Shown piece by piece: positions 11,556-24,012 of a stretch of DNA of 64,000 bases; position 1 is the stretch's first letter; every line of letters begins with the position of its first letter. The stretch lies in assembly GCF_030445035.2 (NCBI RefSeq), contig NC_080694.1:68711147-68775146 (forward strand), written 5' to 3'. A program made the translations under genes and the position numbers. Under the pieces are notes generated by a model, which did no database searches, had not been told where the DNA came from, and saw only the letters and a list, made by a program, of their open reading frames with translations. The DNA is from Dasypus novemcinctus. Taxonomy: Eukaryota > Chordata > Mammalia > Cingulata > Dasypodidae.

Positions 11556-11950
11556 TCTCCACGTGTAAAAGTATTGGAGTCCCGTGTATTTCAAAGAAAG
11601 TTGGCCAAAAACTTTTGTCCTGTAGACAGACTTATTCCTTTTACCTAAACTGCTGGATTTGCGAGTGTCTTGGAATGCGCTTGTGTAATTAGGTTTTTCT
11701 TCGAGGAGCGGCAACAGCCTGTATCAACGGCTTTAAAAAGAGCTTGGGGGAAAGCAAATTGACCCGAACCCTGTGTTGGGAGCAGTTTGGTGAGTGCAGA
11801 GCGGAATTCGCTAGCTGCTTTTGACATAACTGTATGAAATAAGTGTGCAAGTGTGAAATAACTAATTTTAATAGCTTGCCTTGGAATTCAAGATGAAGTG
11901 AAAAGAATAAACTGGTTTACTCACCTTTAGTAAACGCTCTGTGAAATTTG
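9740..11950. other. no recognised gene; CpG-moderate block and (TG)n
   Basis: GC-moderate DNA at 9770-10450 has several overlapping frames in both directions, none with a recognised domain. A poly-T run followed by a short (TG)n microsatellite lies at 11518-11555. The pyrimidine asymmetry at 11160-11470 accounts for the long minus-strand frame there. No gene is supported. Confidence 0.4.
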
Positions 11951-11952
11951 GG

Positions 11953-12018
11953 GACCTGAGCCTAGCTAGCATCAGTCTTTTAATCTGAGACTCCAGAATT
12001 CAAGTCCCTCTTTGGGCA
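11953..12018 (+). pseudogene. tRNA-Lys (TTT) pseudogene
   Basis: The core reads 'gcatcagtcttttaatctga', close to the anticodon arm of tRNA-Lys-TTT (GCATCAGACTTTTAATCTGA). It is followed by a T-arm-like 'attcaagtccctctttgggca'. The 5' half is shortened and the A box is degraded (CTAGCTAGC). The D-arm is missing several bases, so a cloverleaf cannot form. Confidence 0.75.
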
Positions 12019-12019
12019 T

Positions 12020-12440
12020 TAAATTTCTGTTTTTCCTCCCCAAGATACTCTTAGATGCAAGAAAAGATAGAAGTTCATCTTGCATGTGTTTGTGAGTCAT
12101 GGGGACAAGGCAGATGCATGGATAAAAGTGAAAGAAGCAATGAATTTGACAGCTTTAGGTCTTTGGCACAAGATCTTTGAGAAGCAGGAAAGGGGAGGGA
12201 CCCCAGCTTGTATAGATGGTGATACATTTTATACAGTACATGAGGAAGCTTTTCTGCTCCTTTTTTGTTTGTTTGTTTGGTGTTTTAATACTTTAATGTT
12301 CTTCACATATTCAACATAAAATACTGATAATGGAGAAACAAGAGAGGGAAAGACTCTTCAGCAAAATCTTCTGGAAGTCAAAGTACCACTTTGGTCCAAC
12401 ACAATAAAGAGAACAGACGAATAAACAAAGAATACAGGAG
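12020..12440. other. no recognised gene
   Basis: Includes a T-rich tract at about 12257-12282 that could be the A-tail of the minus-strand PSAT1 retrocopy described next. Otherwise unassigned. Confidence 0.35.
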
Positions 12441-13151
12441 TTTAACTGACCATTTTATTTTGAAGACATAATTAGAAAACTCACAATCAACAAACCTAGG
12501 TATTGAACAAATCTAGGTATGGAAAACAGAGCAAGAGTGGAGCAGAGAACTTCTAAATCTCATTTCTGTGAAGCACCTTAAAAAGGATGGGTTCAATTCT
12601 TGCCAACATAATGTGGTAAGCCAAAAGGTCAAAGATTGTAAGAAATTCTAGAAGTCTCTACATATATCACTGAGAACTGTATTATTAGACATATAAATGC
12701 CTAGAGATATAAACTAAATGGTGTTTAAAACAGACCTTGCTATATAAACATACAGTAAACCACTATTATCTTCTCATGAGAATAAGAGTATAAAGAAAGA
12801 TCTACACAACCCTTTTGCCTGGAGCTCCTAAACAGTCACCCAATGGTCAATGTTGACCTTAATCAGTGGCTACAGAATCCAGAAGACCCCATGCAGCCAC
12901 TCGGGAAGGGTCTAGACTAGAAAAGCAACAGGAAGATTTTTTAAATGCTTCCAGATTAAGTCAAAGTTTAAGTGGCCATTAACTCCACCAGCTTCACAGA
13001 GCTGGTGACGTTTTGTTGTTCTTTGAAAAAAGAAGAATCTACAATAAGCATGTTCAATGCAAAAAAAATTTACCATGTAGATTTCATTAGTGCATCCCTT
13101 CCCAAATTACTTTAAATGTACATTGTTCCAGGTACAATGGTTGGGATGTAT

Positions 13152-14212
13152 TCACAGTTGATGCATCTCTAAAAATTTTTCACGAAGGCCGCCAGCTTGT
13201 GAACATCTGTGATTATGACAATATTGTATGGAGAGCCCGAATGCCTCCCATTGACCTATGTGTGCCCTGTCAAGGAGATCATATGGCATTCAAGAGCTTT
13301 ATTGAGAAATATTTTCTCTAAAGCATCATCTCCCTTGCTGTTGCCAGTGTGGAATGGAACACTCATCTTGCTTCTGTTCTGGGCTCCACTGGACATAAGG
13401 GGAATCCTTGAGTTTTGTCAGTAATATCATAAATCACTTGCGCTTTCTTGGAGCTGAGCTCCTCCATGGCCGCTGCACAAACGATGCTCTTAATCCACTC
13501 CAGGACCAAATCCTTGAGGTAAAAGCACAGGCAAGATTAGGAGCAGCTGTTCCCGGATGGCTCCTTGTATTCCAGGACCGTCTGGGCTCTCTCTGAGATT
13601 GGAGTCCAGTAGGTCATTCCGATGATCATCTCCGTGACCCCACAGACCTCTTCTGAGCACAGTGAACTGGAAACATCCACAGGCTTGGACAGGAAGTTTG
13701 AGGTCACTTCAAAACCAACAGTGGGTTTAACAGCTGACATAAAATCAAACACCACTCCGTGCCGTCTCATTTGCACAGTAATACATGCAGGAGGCACCTG
13801 GGTTGAGCTTCCGGGTGCTTGGGTCTGGAATTTTCCTTTACCTCCCAAGATTGGGGTAGGCAGTATTCACATTTCCCAGCTTCTTGGCTTCTGCAGCCTG
13901 AGCTGACCAAGCTCCTGTCCCCACATAGTCCGCACACCTCCCTGCTTTCAGGACGACCAGGTTTAACGGGTCAGCGCTGGACTGGCCAGACCTACCTCCT
14001 TGCACAAAAACCACCTTGCAGGTGTCTGGAATGAGAACTATTCCCGCTCAAGGGTCTCTGTGTTGTTAATAATCTTAGTGAAATCTGTCCTGTGGCTCAG
14101 CTCAGGAACTCTAATCCCAGCTCCTCTGTAGTCTGACAAGTCTTCCTGCACCTCTAACACCGAGCGCAGCAGCTCGGCGGCCTGAAGTCGACCACCGGCC
14201 TGGGGTGTCCCA
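13152..14212 (-). pseudogene. PSAT1P: PSAT1 processed pseudogene (phosphoserine aminotransferase)
   Basis: Minus-strand translation in several frames follows PSAT1 from N- to C-terminus. The enzyme makes phosphoserine in serine synthesis and uses PLP. Recognisable words are [15 protein letters not shown] (near 14050-14110), NFLSKPVDVSS and VLEYK (near 13565-13700), LVLEWIKSIVCAAAMEELSS (near 13440-13520), SQGDD-like GDDALEK, and VHKLAAFVKNF near the end, with the native TGA at about 13152. There are no introns, the frame shifts several times and stop codons interrupt it, so it is a dead retrocopy. The middle region, including the part that should hold the PLP lysine, is badly degraded. A 3' UTR may extend to about 12,440, and 5' UTR to about 14,265. 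Confidence 0.88.
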
Positions 14213-14279
14213 GGTGCGTTGGCCCAGGAGGACCGAGGCGGGACAGTGCACGTCTCCACGGGGGGGAACGAATCTGTGT

Positions 14280-15315
14280 CTCCTGCGTCTTGTGGGCTGT
14301 TTTACTATGTGCTTTGTGGGTACTGAATAGAGCCCGAATCGAGGAGGGGCTTGGGGTTGAGCTTGATTTATTTAACATGCCTAGAAATGTGAGGTACAGG
14401 CTTTGAAGATGTCTGGTAAGCACAGAGAGCCTTGAGATTGGAACTGTGCAGAGAGCTCTGCTCAGTAGTAATTATTATTATTATTAACCATGTAGCTACA
14501 GAAGGGAGAGTGGGTAGAATGACAACAGACGGGTGTTGGTGATTTGGAAAGTAGGAGCTCCTTCAAGATATGCTTTGTAAACCCTGTGGTGAGCTAGAGT
14601 GATCACCGGCTCTGGATCATTTTGGATAGCAGTGTGTTCCTTGGAAATCCAGAAAATCCTTAGAAATCCAGAAAACCCTTAGAAAGGGATGGCTCCTCTT
14701 TGTCTTCCTCTGCCTCTATGGGACTTTTTCTTATTCACAGAAACCCCATAAAGGAGTCTATGACCTTGGGATGCACCCCCTCCCCCCAAAAAAAACTACT
14801 GTCAGAACCTGTCTCACACTTGGCCCAGAAGTTTCATCGCATTGGTAGAATGTGAGAATGGGAAACAGAAAAGTGGCAGGTCTTACTGAGGGAGAGAATT
14901 AGGGAGCTGTCCCACCCAAAGGTGTGCAGGCATCTAAGTGGGGGTGGAGGAAGGGCTGCATTTAACTTGGCTCTGTGTCTTGGTGCAAAGCACAACTTGG
15001 ATGTGTCCAGTGTCTGATAAGTCATCACTCTGCATTGTGACTGAGCAACCGGGATTCTAAGTGGTCTCTGTATATTCCTAATACAGAGGGATTCTTTCTG
15101 TCTTCCACAAACTATACCTCAAAAAAATGATCTTATGACTTTTTGTGGTAAGAGTTAGTCTCTTTCTACAGCCTTATTGGGGCACCTATTCAATTGGAGG
15201 TCTGTAGGATTAACTCTTTGTTACAGAATTTTCTGAGGAACTCCACATTTTACTCAGAAGACAGAACACACCCACACCCAATATTCTTTATTCAAAAAAG
15301 CTAAAACTTAAGAAA
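14280..15315. other. no recognised gene; short (TTA)n
   Basis: Includes a small TTA/ATT repeat at about 14470-14486. Otherwise no recognised repeat or gene. Confidence 0.35.
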
Positions 15316-15326
15316 TGTATTTTTAA

Positions 15327-15493
15327 ATATTCACTTATTTTACTTTACTTGTTTACTTATAATTCCCCGCTCCATGGTTCTCTTGTCTGCCCATTGCTTG
15401 CTCTTCTCCAGAAGGTGCCAGGAACCGATCCCTGGACCTCCCACGTGGGAGGCGGAGGCCCAATGGCCTGAGCCATATCTGCTCCCCAAAAAG
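15327..15493 (-). repeat. DAS-type SINE, short class
   Basis: On the minus strand it starts GGGGAGCAGATATGGCTCAGG, the tRNA-like head, then GGTCCAGGGATCGGTTCC and a short tail. It is flanked by an 11-base direct repeat TGTATTTTTAA at 15316-15326 and 15494-15504, the expected L1-mediated target duplication. Not a tRNA gene. Confidence 0.85.
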
Positions 15494-15504
15494 TGTATTT
15501 TTAA

Positions 15505-16888
15505 CTTCTCTGTTTCCTGAGGGAAAAGAGAAGGCAATTTGTTGCTGTTTTGGAAGGAGTGGCAGGGAAGTTGGACTATCACTTGAGGGTGTTGGAATGC
15601 AATTGCACCCACCCTCCATGCATGAAATTCTTTGATAGTATAAAAACCCTTTTACATGGTCCTGTTTTACAGATATGAAAAAGGTGATGGAATCAAGTTT
15701 CAAAGTCTGCCTTATGTCACAAACTTTTAAATGGCTTTAAGTCACAAACCCAGATTATAAGACTGCAAATATTGAGTTATTTTCTCATAACCTCACGCTA
15801 TACCCACACACACACATATATGAGTTAGTGGTTCCCTCCTGTTTCAGATCTTGTGTTAGATGTCGAAGACACAGGGTTCAATTAGAGTATAATTATATCA
15901 TTAGCTTTTTCACTAGTTTTTTTACAAGTCTTTTCAGGCAGGGCTCATTGTAGGTATTCAAAGATTTTTTATTTTAATGAAGTTCCAGCGTCCATTTAGA
16001 ATCTTTGACAGAAGAATCACCACAGTCATATTATAGGTCAATTACCACAAATTAAATCACCAGCTCCTATCAATAATGCAATTTGGAATTAAAAGGGATC
16101 AGAAGGAACAAGACTTCATGGATTGTCTGCAACTGAGGAAAATAATGCATTTTCAATAAGGATATGTGACTGTTCTGTACCAGAATGCTCTCACTTCCAT
16201 TACCTAGGAGGGAGTGGAAGGATTACTTTCTGCTTCTTGCTTTTACAATCCAATTTTCTCAAAAATCTCTTGCAATAGAGTAATATTCATCAGTATTGAA
16301 GAAAATTAATAAAACAATGTATAAAACTTCGGAGAACCATCATTTATGACATTGAATTGTGAGAGGACAGAGGTGACTATCCCCTAAGTCAGTGGTCCTG
16401 GTGATGGGAGTCAGGGGAGGGCCGTGAAGCAGGAACTATGTTTATCATGAGGAATTTAGTTTGTTTACCAATACCTATCAGCAGGTGGATAGCACTAGAG
16501 CCACCTCTCAATGTTTCTTTCACCTCCATTTTGTTTGCTGTGTAAATGCTGAGTCCATTAAGAAGAATCCTTATTTTTTGTGGCCTGTTTAGAAATTATA
16601 GAGCCCACTGATACTTTGAAAATGATTTTTTGTAATGGTATTTTGTTCTTGTTTTTTCCTGGAAAAAATTCCTCAGACTTCACAGAAGTACTCTCAAAAT
16701 GCTCAATAATGCGTTCCATTTGGTTTTCAATATCTTATTTACTTTAGTCAATAGGGGATGTACCTTATATCTTCACTCATCTCTTTTCACACTTACATGT
16801 CATTGCAATGTAAATTCTTCCTCCATCCCTGAAGGAAGTTTTGCCAACAGTCACAAAACGTGTTAATGTTATCAAATGTGGTCTCTGA
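15505..16888. other. no recognised gene
   Basis: AT-rich unique-looking DNA with a small (CA)n/(TA)n patch near 15805-15822. No domain or named repeat. Confidence 0.35.
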
Positions 16889-17062
16889 ATAACACCATTT
16901 AAAATTTTTGAAGTATAATTTACATACAGAAAATACACATCATAAAGTGAATTTCGTAGATGAACACCTCAAGGTAACTGGCACCCAGATCAAGAAATAG
17001 ACCAAGATCAGCATCCTCCAAATTTCCCTTGTGGCCCCATCTAGCAGGACCTCCAGACAGTC
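16889..17062. mobile_element. old L1 (L1M-type) 3' UTR fragment
   Basis: Words such as 'ttgaagtataatttacatac', 'gatgaacacctcaagg', 'taactggcacccagatcaag' and 'aaatagacc' match the common mammalian L1M 3' UTR segment. Orientation is not assigned with confidence. Confidence 0.55.
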
Positions 17063-18285
17063 CCCGATTATTCCATTTTTGAACTGCCTCCTTAGTCGTA
17101 ACTCCAAATATTCTAAAATTCCAGAGTGGCTTACTGCTGAACTTAATGTCAGACAGCTTATGAAAAAGCTGCTGTTGAAGGCATGGAGAAAGGAAAGAAA
17201 GACGCAGAAATCCAGGTGTGCTTGCTCTTTGAGTCTCTCCAGCGTCTGCTCCTCAGGGATGTGGAGGCAGTGAGAGTGCAAGGCAGGAAACCAATGTGAT
17301 TCTCATGAAGTGCTGTGACTTCTACCCCAGAGAGCAGAGGACAAGGCAGCCTCAGACCTACTGTGCTAACCTGTCTCTGCGACGCCTTCCCCAAAATAAT
17401 CATCATCCCGACTTCGATGAGAGAAGCAGGTGGATGTGCCTTGGACCTGCTACTCTGTGGATGCAGAAGATTTTGGATGGTAAAGAAAGAGTTTGGATGG
17501 TGAAGAACGCGTCCCAGCTCTCCATTTCTCCTGGGCTTCCTTGAAATTCGCGGGAAGCAAGAGCGCCCTCTCAAGGAAAGTGGATGGAAGTGTTGCAAAG
17601 GCAGGTTAGGCTCGTTTTGCCCACACGGTGGGGACTAGGAGAACAGCTCGCCTAGCTTTCCTCGCAGGATAGACAGGCTGAGCCCTCTGGAGGTCGCGCC
17701 TGAGGCTGAGTTTTTGCTCCCAGAGCTGAAGTCGCTGGTAATAGAGACTTGAGAGAGAGCTGAAGGGGGGCCTGGCTACCCCAATGCTATTGGCTGAGAT
17801 GTAGAAGGGGATCCGCTGTAGACTTTGGCCTTGAGCTTCTCAAGTAATGGTGCGCCGTGCTCGAACAGCAAGGCAAACGAAGGGAAGCCGGGGTGGAGAG
17901 CACGGTCTAAGTCAGCTTGAGTGAATTCTCAGGAAATGCGTCTCTGGGGCTGGGTAAGGCTCAGCCGTTCCCTGCGAGGGTCCAGATTTCAATTCTATTC
18001 AGGGATTAGTGTCTCCCCTCTCCCACCGCCCTCCCCCATCACAGACACAGCACGTGTTTTAACTCTTAGCTCTGGCTTTCTTCAGACTCATCCGAGGTTT
18101 GGCCTTTGCTCCTAGGATAGGGTTATGAGCCAGTAAACCACTAAAACCATCATCCTTTATAATGTTGGTAAGAATTACAGCTTTTATGCACAAGACAGTG
18201 AGGCCCACGCACCATTCTCAACAGCACGGTTTTTTGGATATATATGTGCAATTCGTGGTGATGATCTTCTTGACCAATAAGTAAG
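17063..18285. other. no recognised gene
   Basis: Moderate GC. Overlapping frames on both strands at 17158-17600 carry no domain I recognise. The part adjoining the tRNA at 18200-18285 shows nothing further. Confidence 0.35.
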
Positions 18286-18358
18286 CGACCGCGAAGGGAC
18301 TCGAACCCTCAATCTTCTGATCCGGAATCAGACGCCTTATCCATTAGGCCACGCGGCC
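18286..18358 (-). tRNA. tRNA-Arg-CCG: tRNA-Arg (anticodon CCG)
   Basis: This 73-base cloverleaf decodes CGG. The acceptor GGCCGCG pairs with CGCGGTC (one G:U) and the discriminator is G. The anticodon CCG lies at complement 18323-18325. The A box (TGGCCTAATGG) and B box (GGTTCGAGTCC) are intact. The body shares its D- and anticodon-flanking sequence with the tRNA-Arg-TCG at 48-120. No clean TTTT terminator is seen in the first 40 bases downstream, where only TTATT is found, so termination may be weak. Structure is otherwise sound. Confidence 0.94.
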
Positions 18359-18359
18359 G

Positions 18360-21300
18360 GACCACACACACGTTTATGTCGGAGAACGCCTCCATTTGCA
18401 AATTTGTACTTTTGCAATTAAGGGAAAATTTAACATTCAAAAAAGAAAAACGGAATACAAGGACATATGAAGCCTCTAGAAACAATAATCTTAGGTCATT
18501 TTTTGCTTCTCAAATTAAAGGGTAGTCTAATATTTAGGGAAAAAACAATTATTTTAAATTAATAAACTACAAGATGACCAGGAGTAACTTTATTCTTCGT
18601 GCCTCTGCCCCTTTTTTTCCACTTTAATAACAATGTATTGAACTATATCATTCATACATGAACATAATGAGCATACATTAACTAATAAGTGTAGTAAAAG
18701 GGCATGACATCATACAGGCTCCCATTCATCCTCACCAGGAACACCTCGCATTGTTGAGAAACATTTGTAACAGATTAGGAAAGAACATCGTCAAAGTGTT
18801 ACTCTACTAACTATACTCCGTGTACGCCAAATGTAAAACACAGGTATTCTCACGTAATTCACTGATGAGGAGCACACAAGCTTGCTTGGAGAAACTTGAT
18901 CCAAGAACTAAAAGCTGCAAAGAAGGGCTGGAAGTGACAGCATGACCAAGCAGGGCCAGAAGTTCGTAACTTTGGACCTTTTCCTTCTCTAACGTACATG
19001 GTGCTTGCTTCAGGGGAAAAGATCCCTAAACTTAAAGGCGGCTCCCCTTGTCGGAAAAGCCTGCTTATTATAATTCTCGCAGAGGTTTTAACAACTTGAT
19101 CCTCAACCAACAATTAAAAGAATCCCACGAAATGGAGGTGGGGACAGAGGATCCCAAACCTCTCTGGGTGGGTGGAGAACTGCATACACATGCAAATTGT
19201 TAGTTTTTCTAACCAATTTCAGAATAATTTGCTGATAACATCTCTTTTTACCTCTAAGAGTTCAGTGTGTATTTCCTAAGGGAAAGGACCTTCTCCTGTA
19301 AACCACAGTGCATTTATCTAATTAATGTAAAACTACTAATACAATACTATTACCTAATATACAGTCCATATGCAAATATCATCACTTATCCCAAAAAAAT
19401 GTCCTTCAAAGCAACTTTTTCCTAACCCAGAACCCACTACAGGATCACATATTGCAGTTACTGTTTTGTTCGTTTAATCTTCTGTAATCAGGGATGGTTT
19501 TTGAACCTTCCTTTGTCTTTCAAAACATTAAAAGTTTTTGAAGATTTCATGCCAGTTCCTGGGTAGAATGTGCTTTCCATTTGAGCTTATATAATGTTTC
19601 CTCATTGTTAGATTCAGGTGAAGCACATTTGGTAAGAATATTAGTGATTTTATGTTCTTAATGCATCACAGAGGAAGCAAATGGATTTCTTGCTTCCGTC
19701 GGTAATATTAATTAAATGCAATGGTGTCATTTTCTCCCATTTAATTAGTATGTAATCTGTGGGGAAATAGTTGAGGCTTTACAAATATTATATTCCTCAT
19801 CAAACTGTAACCTCTAGTTTTAGGTTTGATGAATTCTGCCAGAATCACTTACGATCATGTTGGTGGCAAAATAGTAATATTGTAAATCTCTACCCTGAGA
19901 AGTGTGAAGCATTGCTCAAAGAAATTGAAGCAGACCTAAATGACTAGAAGGCAGGGAAGGGAAGCTCCCACAGCGGGTATCGGGTAGAGAGAGAGCCCTT
20001 AACTCGTCCCCTGAAGAGCTGGTGCAGGTGGGCTGGTTGGGGCTTGGAGGGATGTGTGAGAAGGCAAAGATGCCAGTCAGCAAAATGGGGTCATACACGG
20101 AGAGCATGTGGAGAAGTCTGTGGGAATCTGTAGCTTGTTTTTAGCTATCACATCTGTGCAGTCACAGCCACGCACCTGAGTGTGAGCCTGGGGCTACTGT
20201 TGACCTTCATTCTTAGTTAACCGTTGGTAAGACTGGCTAGACAAGGAGACGAGGAGAAGCTGAAATCCAATGAACTGAAAAAGAAAATTGCATTCAGCGT
20301 CTCCAGGGAGTGACTGTTTTCTGTGAGATTTTTCAATTGAAAAAAATATTCATTTAATGCCTACAATGAGCTTGGTCTGAAAAGACTTATCACAAACCTG
20401 AGTAGATACTAATCATGGCACTATTTAATTAGCCTGTGTGTTTAGCATCTAATGTAAGGCCTGATGTAGGGGAAACCACAATTGTGTGACTATGTGGGTA
20501 TGTGGATAGCTAGATATTATGAGAAGAGAACCTCCCTTTCCAAACAAACGGGGCGCAATGACAGATGCGGTGCAAATGAGAGCAAATGTAGGAGTGGTCT
20601 CTGCAAACTGTAGAAAATTAGCTAAAATATATTTAACTGTAAACCATATTTCCAATGAGGAGGTGGGAAATGACACTACTAAGGAAGCATCATAACAGGA
20701 TCTTGAATCCTGGGATTCCTGGGATTCAAGATAAGTCTAAAGACAGCATATCCCTTGTTTCTATGAATAAAATTAATGAGATTCCAGTTTCCAAATCCCA
20801 GTTGTTCCCTTTTCAGGCCTCACTCTATCCACCTCAAGTTCATTTTCCTTCACAGCTATATATATACCAAAGTCCCTAAATCAAAGCTTTCTGCAGAATT
20901 CCAGACCCATGTATCCCTGCTTCTGTCACAACCAAATGGAGATCTGGACACTCCCTGTGGATTGCTCCCTGTGGCTCCTCACAGAGCTGACCAATACCAG
21001 TGGGTACTGCATCAAACAAAACTGAAGCCACCTGCAGGACTCCAAATTGCTCAGTTTATCCATCAAGGGAAAGAACAGCAAGGTGCTTTCAAAGCCACAA
21101 CTGCCTCCACAAAGAGCTGGATGACTTAGGACCAACGTTCTCAGCATGGTTCTCTTAGGAGAAGGTACCTTCCTCTCCTTTAGGGTATCTAAGAGAAGCT
21201 CAGGAGAAATGGGAGATTGGACATGTCCTTCCTCCCCATCTCCACAAATCCAGTACGTATCTTTGAAGATCTACCTATGAGGCATGTTAGAGGAACTGTA

Positions 21301-21639
21301 TTTTAAGACCCAGGAATGGAGGACACTACTGGTCATGAAGATTTTTATTTATGTCATAGACATGTAGGTGGGAAAACTCAGTGGAGTAGCAGGACACCCA
21401 AGCTCTCTCCTTGTCCTTCCAATCTGGTACTTTGTTCACTCAAGCCAGGCCTCAACAAACACATTGGTTGAGTCTCTCCTCATTTTTTCTTTTTATATTC
21501 CTTTGCTCCATTTTTCCATCCAATAGAAGGTAAATTCAACAACATTTCCTACTACCCCATTTGACTGCTTGTCTCTTAAATGTACCCAAACTGTTTGTAT
21601 GATTGTATCACCACTGGGAAGACTTATTATAGGGGAGGG

Positions 21640-21673
<34 letters not shown>

Positions 21674-21935
21674 AGGAAAGAGGGTCAGTGGGAGAGAGGC
21701 CAGTCTGAATTGAATTTGTTGTTAGTATAAAATACACACCAACTTGCAAGACAATATGAAAAAAAGTAAAGTATATAATTAATGATTTTGAAATATTGGC
21801 ATATTGAAATTATATTTTTATATATTTCATTAAACAAAAGTATTATCAAAAATAATTTTACCTGTTTCTTTTTGGCACTTTTGCTATGGCTACTAGAAAC
21901 TTAAAATTACATATGTGGATTGATTTACATGCCTA
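18360..21935. other. no recognised gene; (GA)n microsatellite
   Basis: About 3.5 kb of AT-rich DNA. The part at 18,610-18,840 may be an L1 remnant, but I cannot prove it. A (GA)n/(GAAA) microsatellite lies at 21,640-21,680. Small open frames at 20,655-21,129 have no recognised domain. Confidence 0.4.
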
Positions 21936-21939
21936 CTGA

Positions 21940-22736
21940 ACAGAACTTTTCCAGAACCCCAGGAAGCTCTCTTGGGTATCCTCCCAGGCACTGTCTGCTC
22001 CTGGAGCAACCACTGTTGTGATTTCTGTGGCCATAGTTTTGCCTGTTCTTGTACTCTACATAAAAGCAATATTTGGGTTGGGCTTCTTTTGGCAATCTTA
22101 CGTCTCTGAGACCATCAATACAGTTGCATGTAGCCCTCCTTTTTTGTTGTTGTTGCTGTGCAGTGTTTTACTGTGTGAAATATTCACAGATTATTGACCC
22201 ATTTCCCTTGTATTCACATTTAGGTTGCTTGAAGTTTTGGTTTATTTGGAATAAATCTATGAATAACTTAAAAACTGTCTTTTAATAGCATATGCCCGCA
22301 ATACTTTTGTATTTATACATAAAAGTGGCATTGCTGGGAAAGCATGTGGCTCACCCAGCTGGGTGCCTGTCTAGCACCTAGAAGGTCCTGGTTCCATTCC
22401 TGGTGCTTCCTGGAGAAGGTGGGAAGACAGACGAGAGAACAATCTGTGGGACAGAGGGATAAACAAAGGAAAATAAAGGTAAATAAATAAATCTTTTTTA
22501 AAAAGTGGCATTTCCAAGTGATGATTGTTAAGGTTTACCTTTAAGAAGATATTAATAGACAGTTTTCCAAAGTGGTTGGTCCAAGTAACATGCCCACCAA
22601 TAATGTATGGGAATTCTACATCCTCACCAACAATTGTTATTATTAGTTATATTTTAGTCATTCTGTTGGGTAAGTAGTAGTATCTTATTTAGTCTTAAGA
22701 ATTTCCATGATAAATATTATGCAGAACAACTTTTTA
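21940..22736. mobile_element. old L1 (L1M-type) 3' UTR fragment, interrupted by a SINE
   Basis: The words 'gagcaaccactgttgtgatttc', 'cctgttcttgtactctacataaaag', 'ctgtgtgaaatattcacag' and 'gttttccaaagtggttg' follow the standard antisense-reading L1M 3' UTR. A DAS SINE at 22,333-22,500 splits it, and a MaLR LTR (22,737-23,325) splits it again before it continues to about 24,010. Confidence 0.6.
22333..22500 (+). repeat. DAS-type SINE, short class
   Basis: The head is GCATGTGGCTCACCCAGCTGG with a B box GGTCCTGGTTCCATTCC, then an A-rich tail ending AAATAAATAAATC plus poly-T/A. A 12-base target duplication, AAAAGTGGCATT, flanks it at 22,321-22,332 and 22,501-22,512. It inserted into the old L1 3' UTR. 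Confidence 0.9.
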
Positions 22737-23325
22737 TGTGTTGGGTTAGTTGGTCAAAGGGGTGCTGATGCAAAGTACCAGGAATCTGCCAGCTTTTATA
22801 AAAGGTATTTATTTGGGGTAAAAGCTTACAGTTACAATGCCCTAAAGAGTCCAACTCAAGGCACTATGACGGAGACGTTCTCACTAGGTCAGCTGCCATG
22901 TGGTGAAGCAAGATGGCAGGTGATCTCTGCGGGTCTCTCCTTCCTTCTTTCTCTTAAGGCTCCATGGGACCAACTCCTTTTGATCTCAGCTGTAGGCTGC
23001 ATAAGGTTTTCTCTCAGGGCTTCCTCTATCAGTCTGGAATAGAGTTTGTTTCTTTCCAGGCTTACTCAGCTGCTCAACTGCAAACTATGAGGCAAATGGC
23101 TCATCGCTCCCTGGGCTACAGGATCAAAACTGACAAAGTTCGCTCTCCCTCTTCTCGAGTGAGTGTCCACCTATATCAACGCCACAAGGGGGCAGGGACT
23201 CAGCCCTGAGTCATGCCCTACTGACATGGTCAAATCAAAACCCTAATTTTAACATAATTTAATCAAAGGCATCTCAGCTGAATTTAATGCATTCAAAGGC
23301 TATCACACCCCAGAGGAACAGAACA
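22737..23325 (-). mobile_element. ERVL-MaLR-type solo LTR, fossil
   Basis: On the minus strand the 3' portion reads CCAAATAAATACC, TTATAAAA, a 'ctggtactttgcatcagcac' word and CAACACA. The same terminal order is in the MaLR LTRs at 39.8, 61.2 and 63.6 kb. It contains the AATAAA signal in the R-like region. A 5-base repeat, TTTTA/GTTTA, may be the target duplication with one change. It sits inside an L1 3' UTR. No internal region remains, so it is a solo LTR. The LTR is diverged from the other three. Confidence 0.7.
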
Positions 23326-24010
23326 GTTTATCAACATCTTTTCCTTTTTGGGGATTCGTGAATAATCTCAAACTGCCCGTGTGCTTACTGGTATTTGGGA
23401 TACCCCGTGTTTATTCAAGTTTTAAGCACATTTTTAAAATTTTAAATCTTCCTTATTGATTTGTCTTCTGGGTTCAAGTTGTTTTCAGAAACATATATTG
23501 CAAATATCTTCATCTCATCACTAACTTGCATTTTTACCCTCTTAATGGTGTTTCTAGTGCACAGAAATCCTTAAATTTTTGTAAGCTCAAATTTATTAAT
23601 CATTTTTAAGATGCTGATTTTTGTGTAGTACTGTTGAACAAATGTTTGTTTTCTCCAAAATCGTATCTCTACTCTGCTATGCATTGTTATTTTGTCTTTC
23701 ACATTTAAAACTATGATCTAACTCAAATTAATTTTTCTGTGGACCGTTTTTTTCTGGTTGTTATTATATTGTTGCCCTGATTTGCAGTGATGTGTTTGTC
23801 ATAAATCATACACATATGATTTGGTCTATTATTGCACATCATTGTGCCAATACCACACTGACCAAATTTTGTAGCTTTACACTACATTCTTTAATTAAAA
23901 TTTCTTTTTAAAAATCCTGAATGATAATATATGCAAAACAAAGAACTTAAACATACTATGTTCAAACTAATGAACTTTGACATATATTTAAACCGATGTA
24001 AATATTACCA
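23326..24010. mobile_element. old L1 (L1M-type) 3' UTR fragment, continuation
   Basis: Continues the element broken by the LTR. The words 'gcaaatatcttcatctcatc', 'cattttt-accctcttaatggtg' and 'tttgtaagctcaaatttattaatc' match antisense-reading L1 sequence. No reading frame is preserved. Confidence 0.55.
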
Positions 24011-24012
24011 GG

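Noticed and set aside
15825-15895. Possible tRNA-like T-arm 'cacagggttcaattag'
   Set aside because: No matching acceptor or anticodon stem.
17158-17600. 146-codon minus-strand frame and overlapping plus frames
   Set aside because: No domain recognised and no codon bias argument possible. Overlapping frames in both directions suggest chance.
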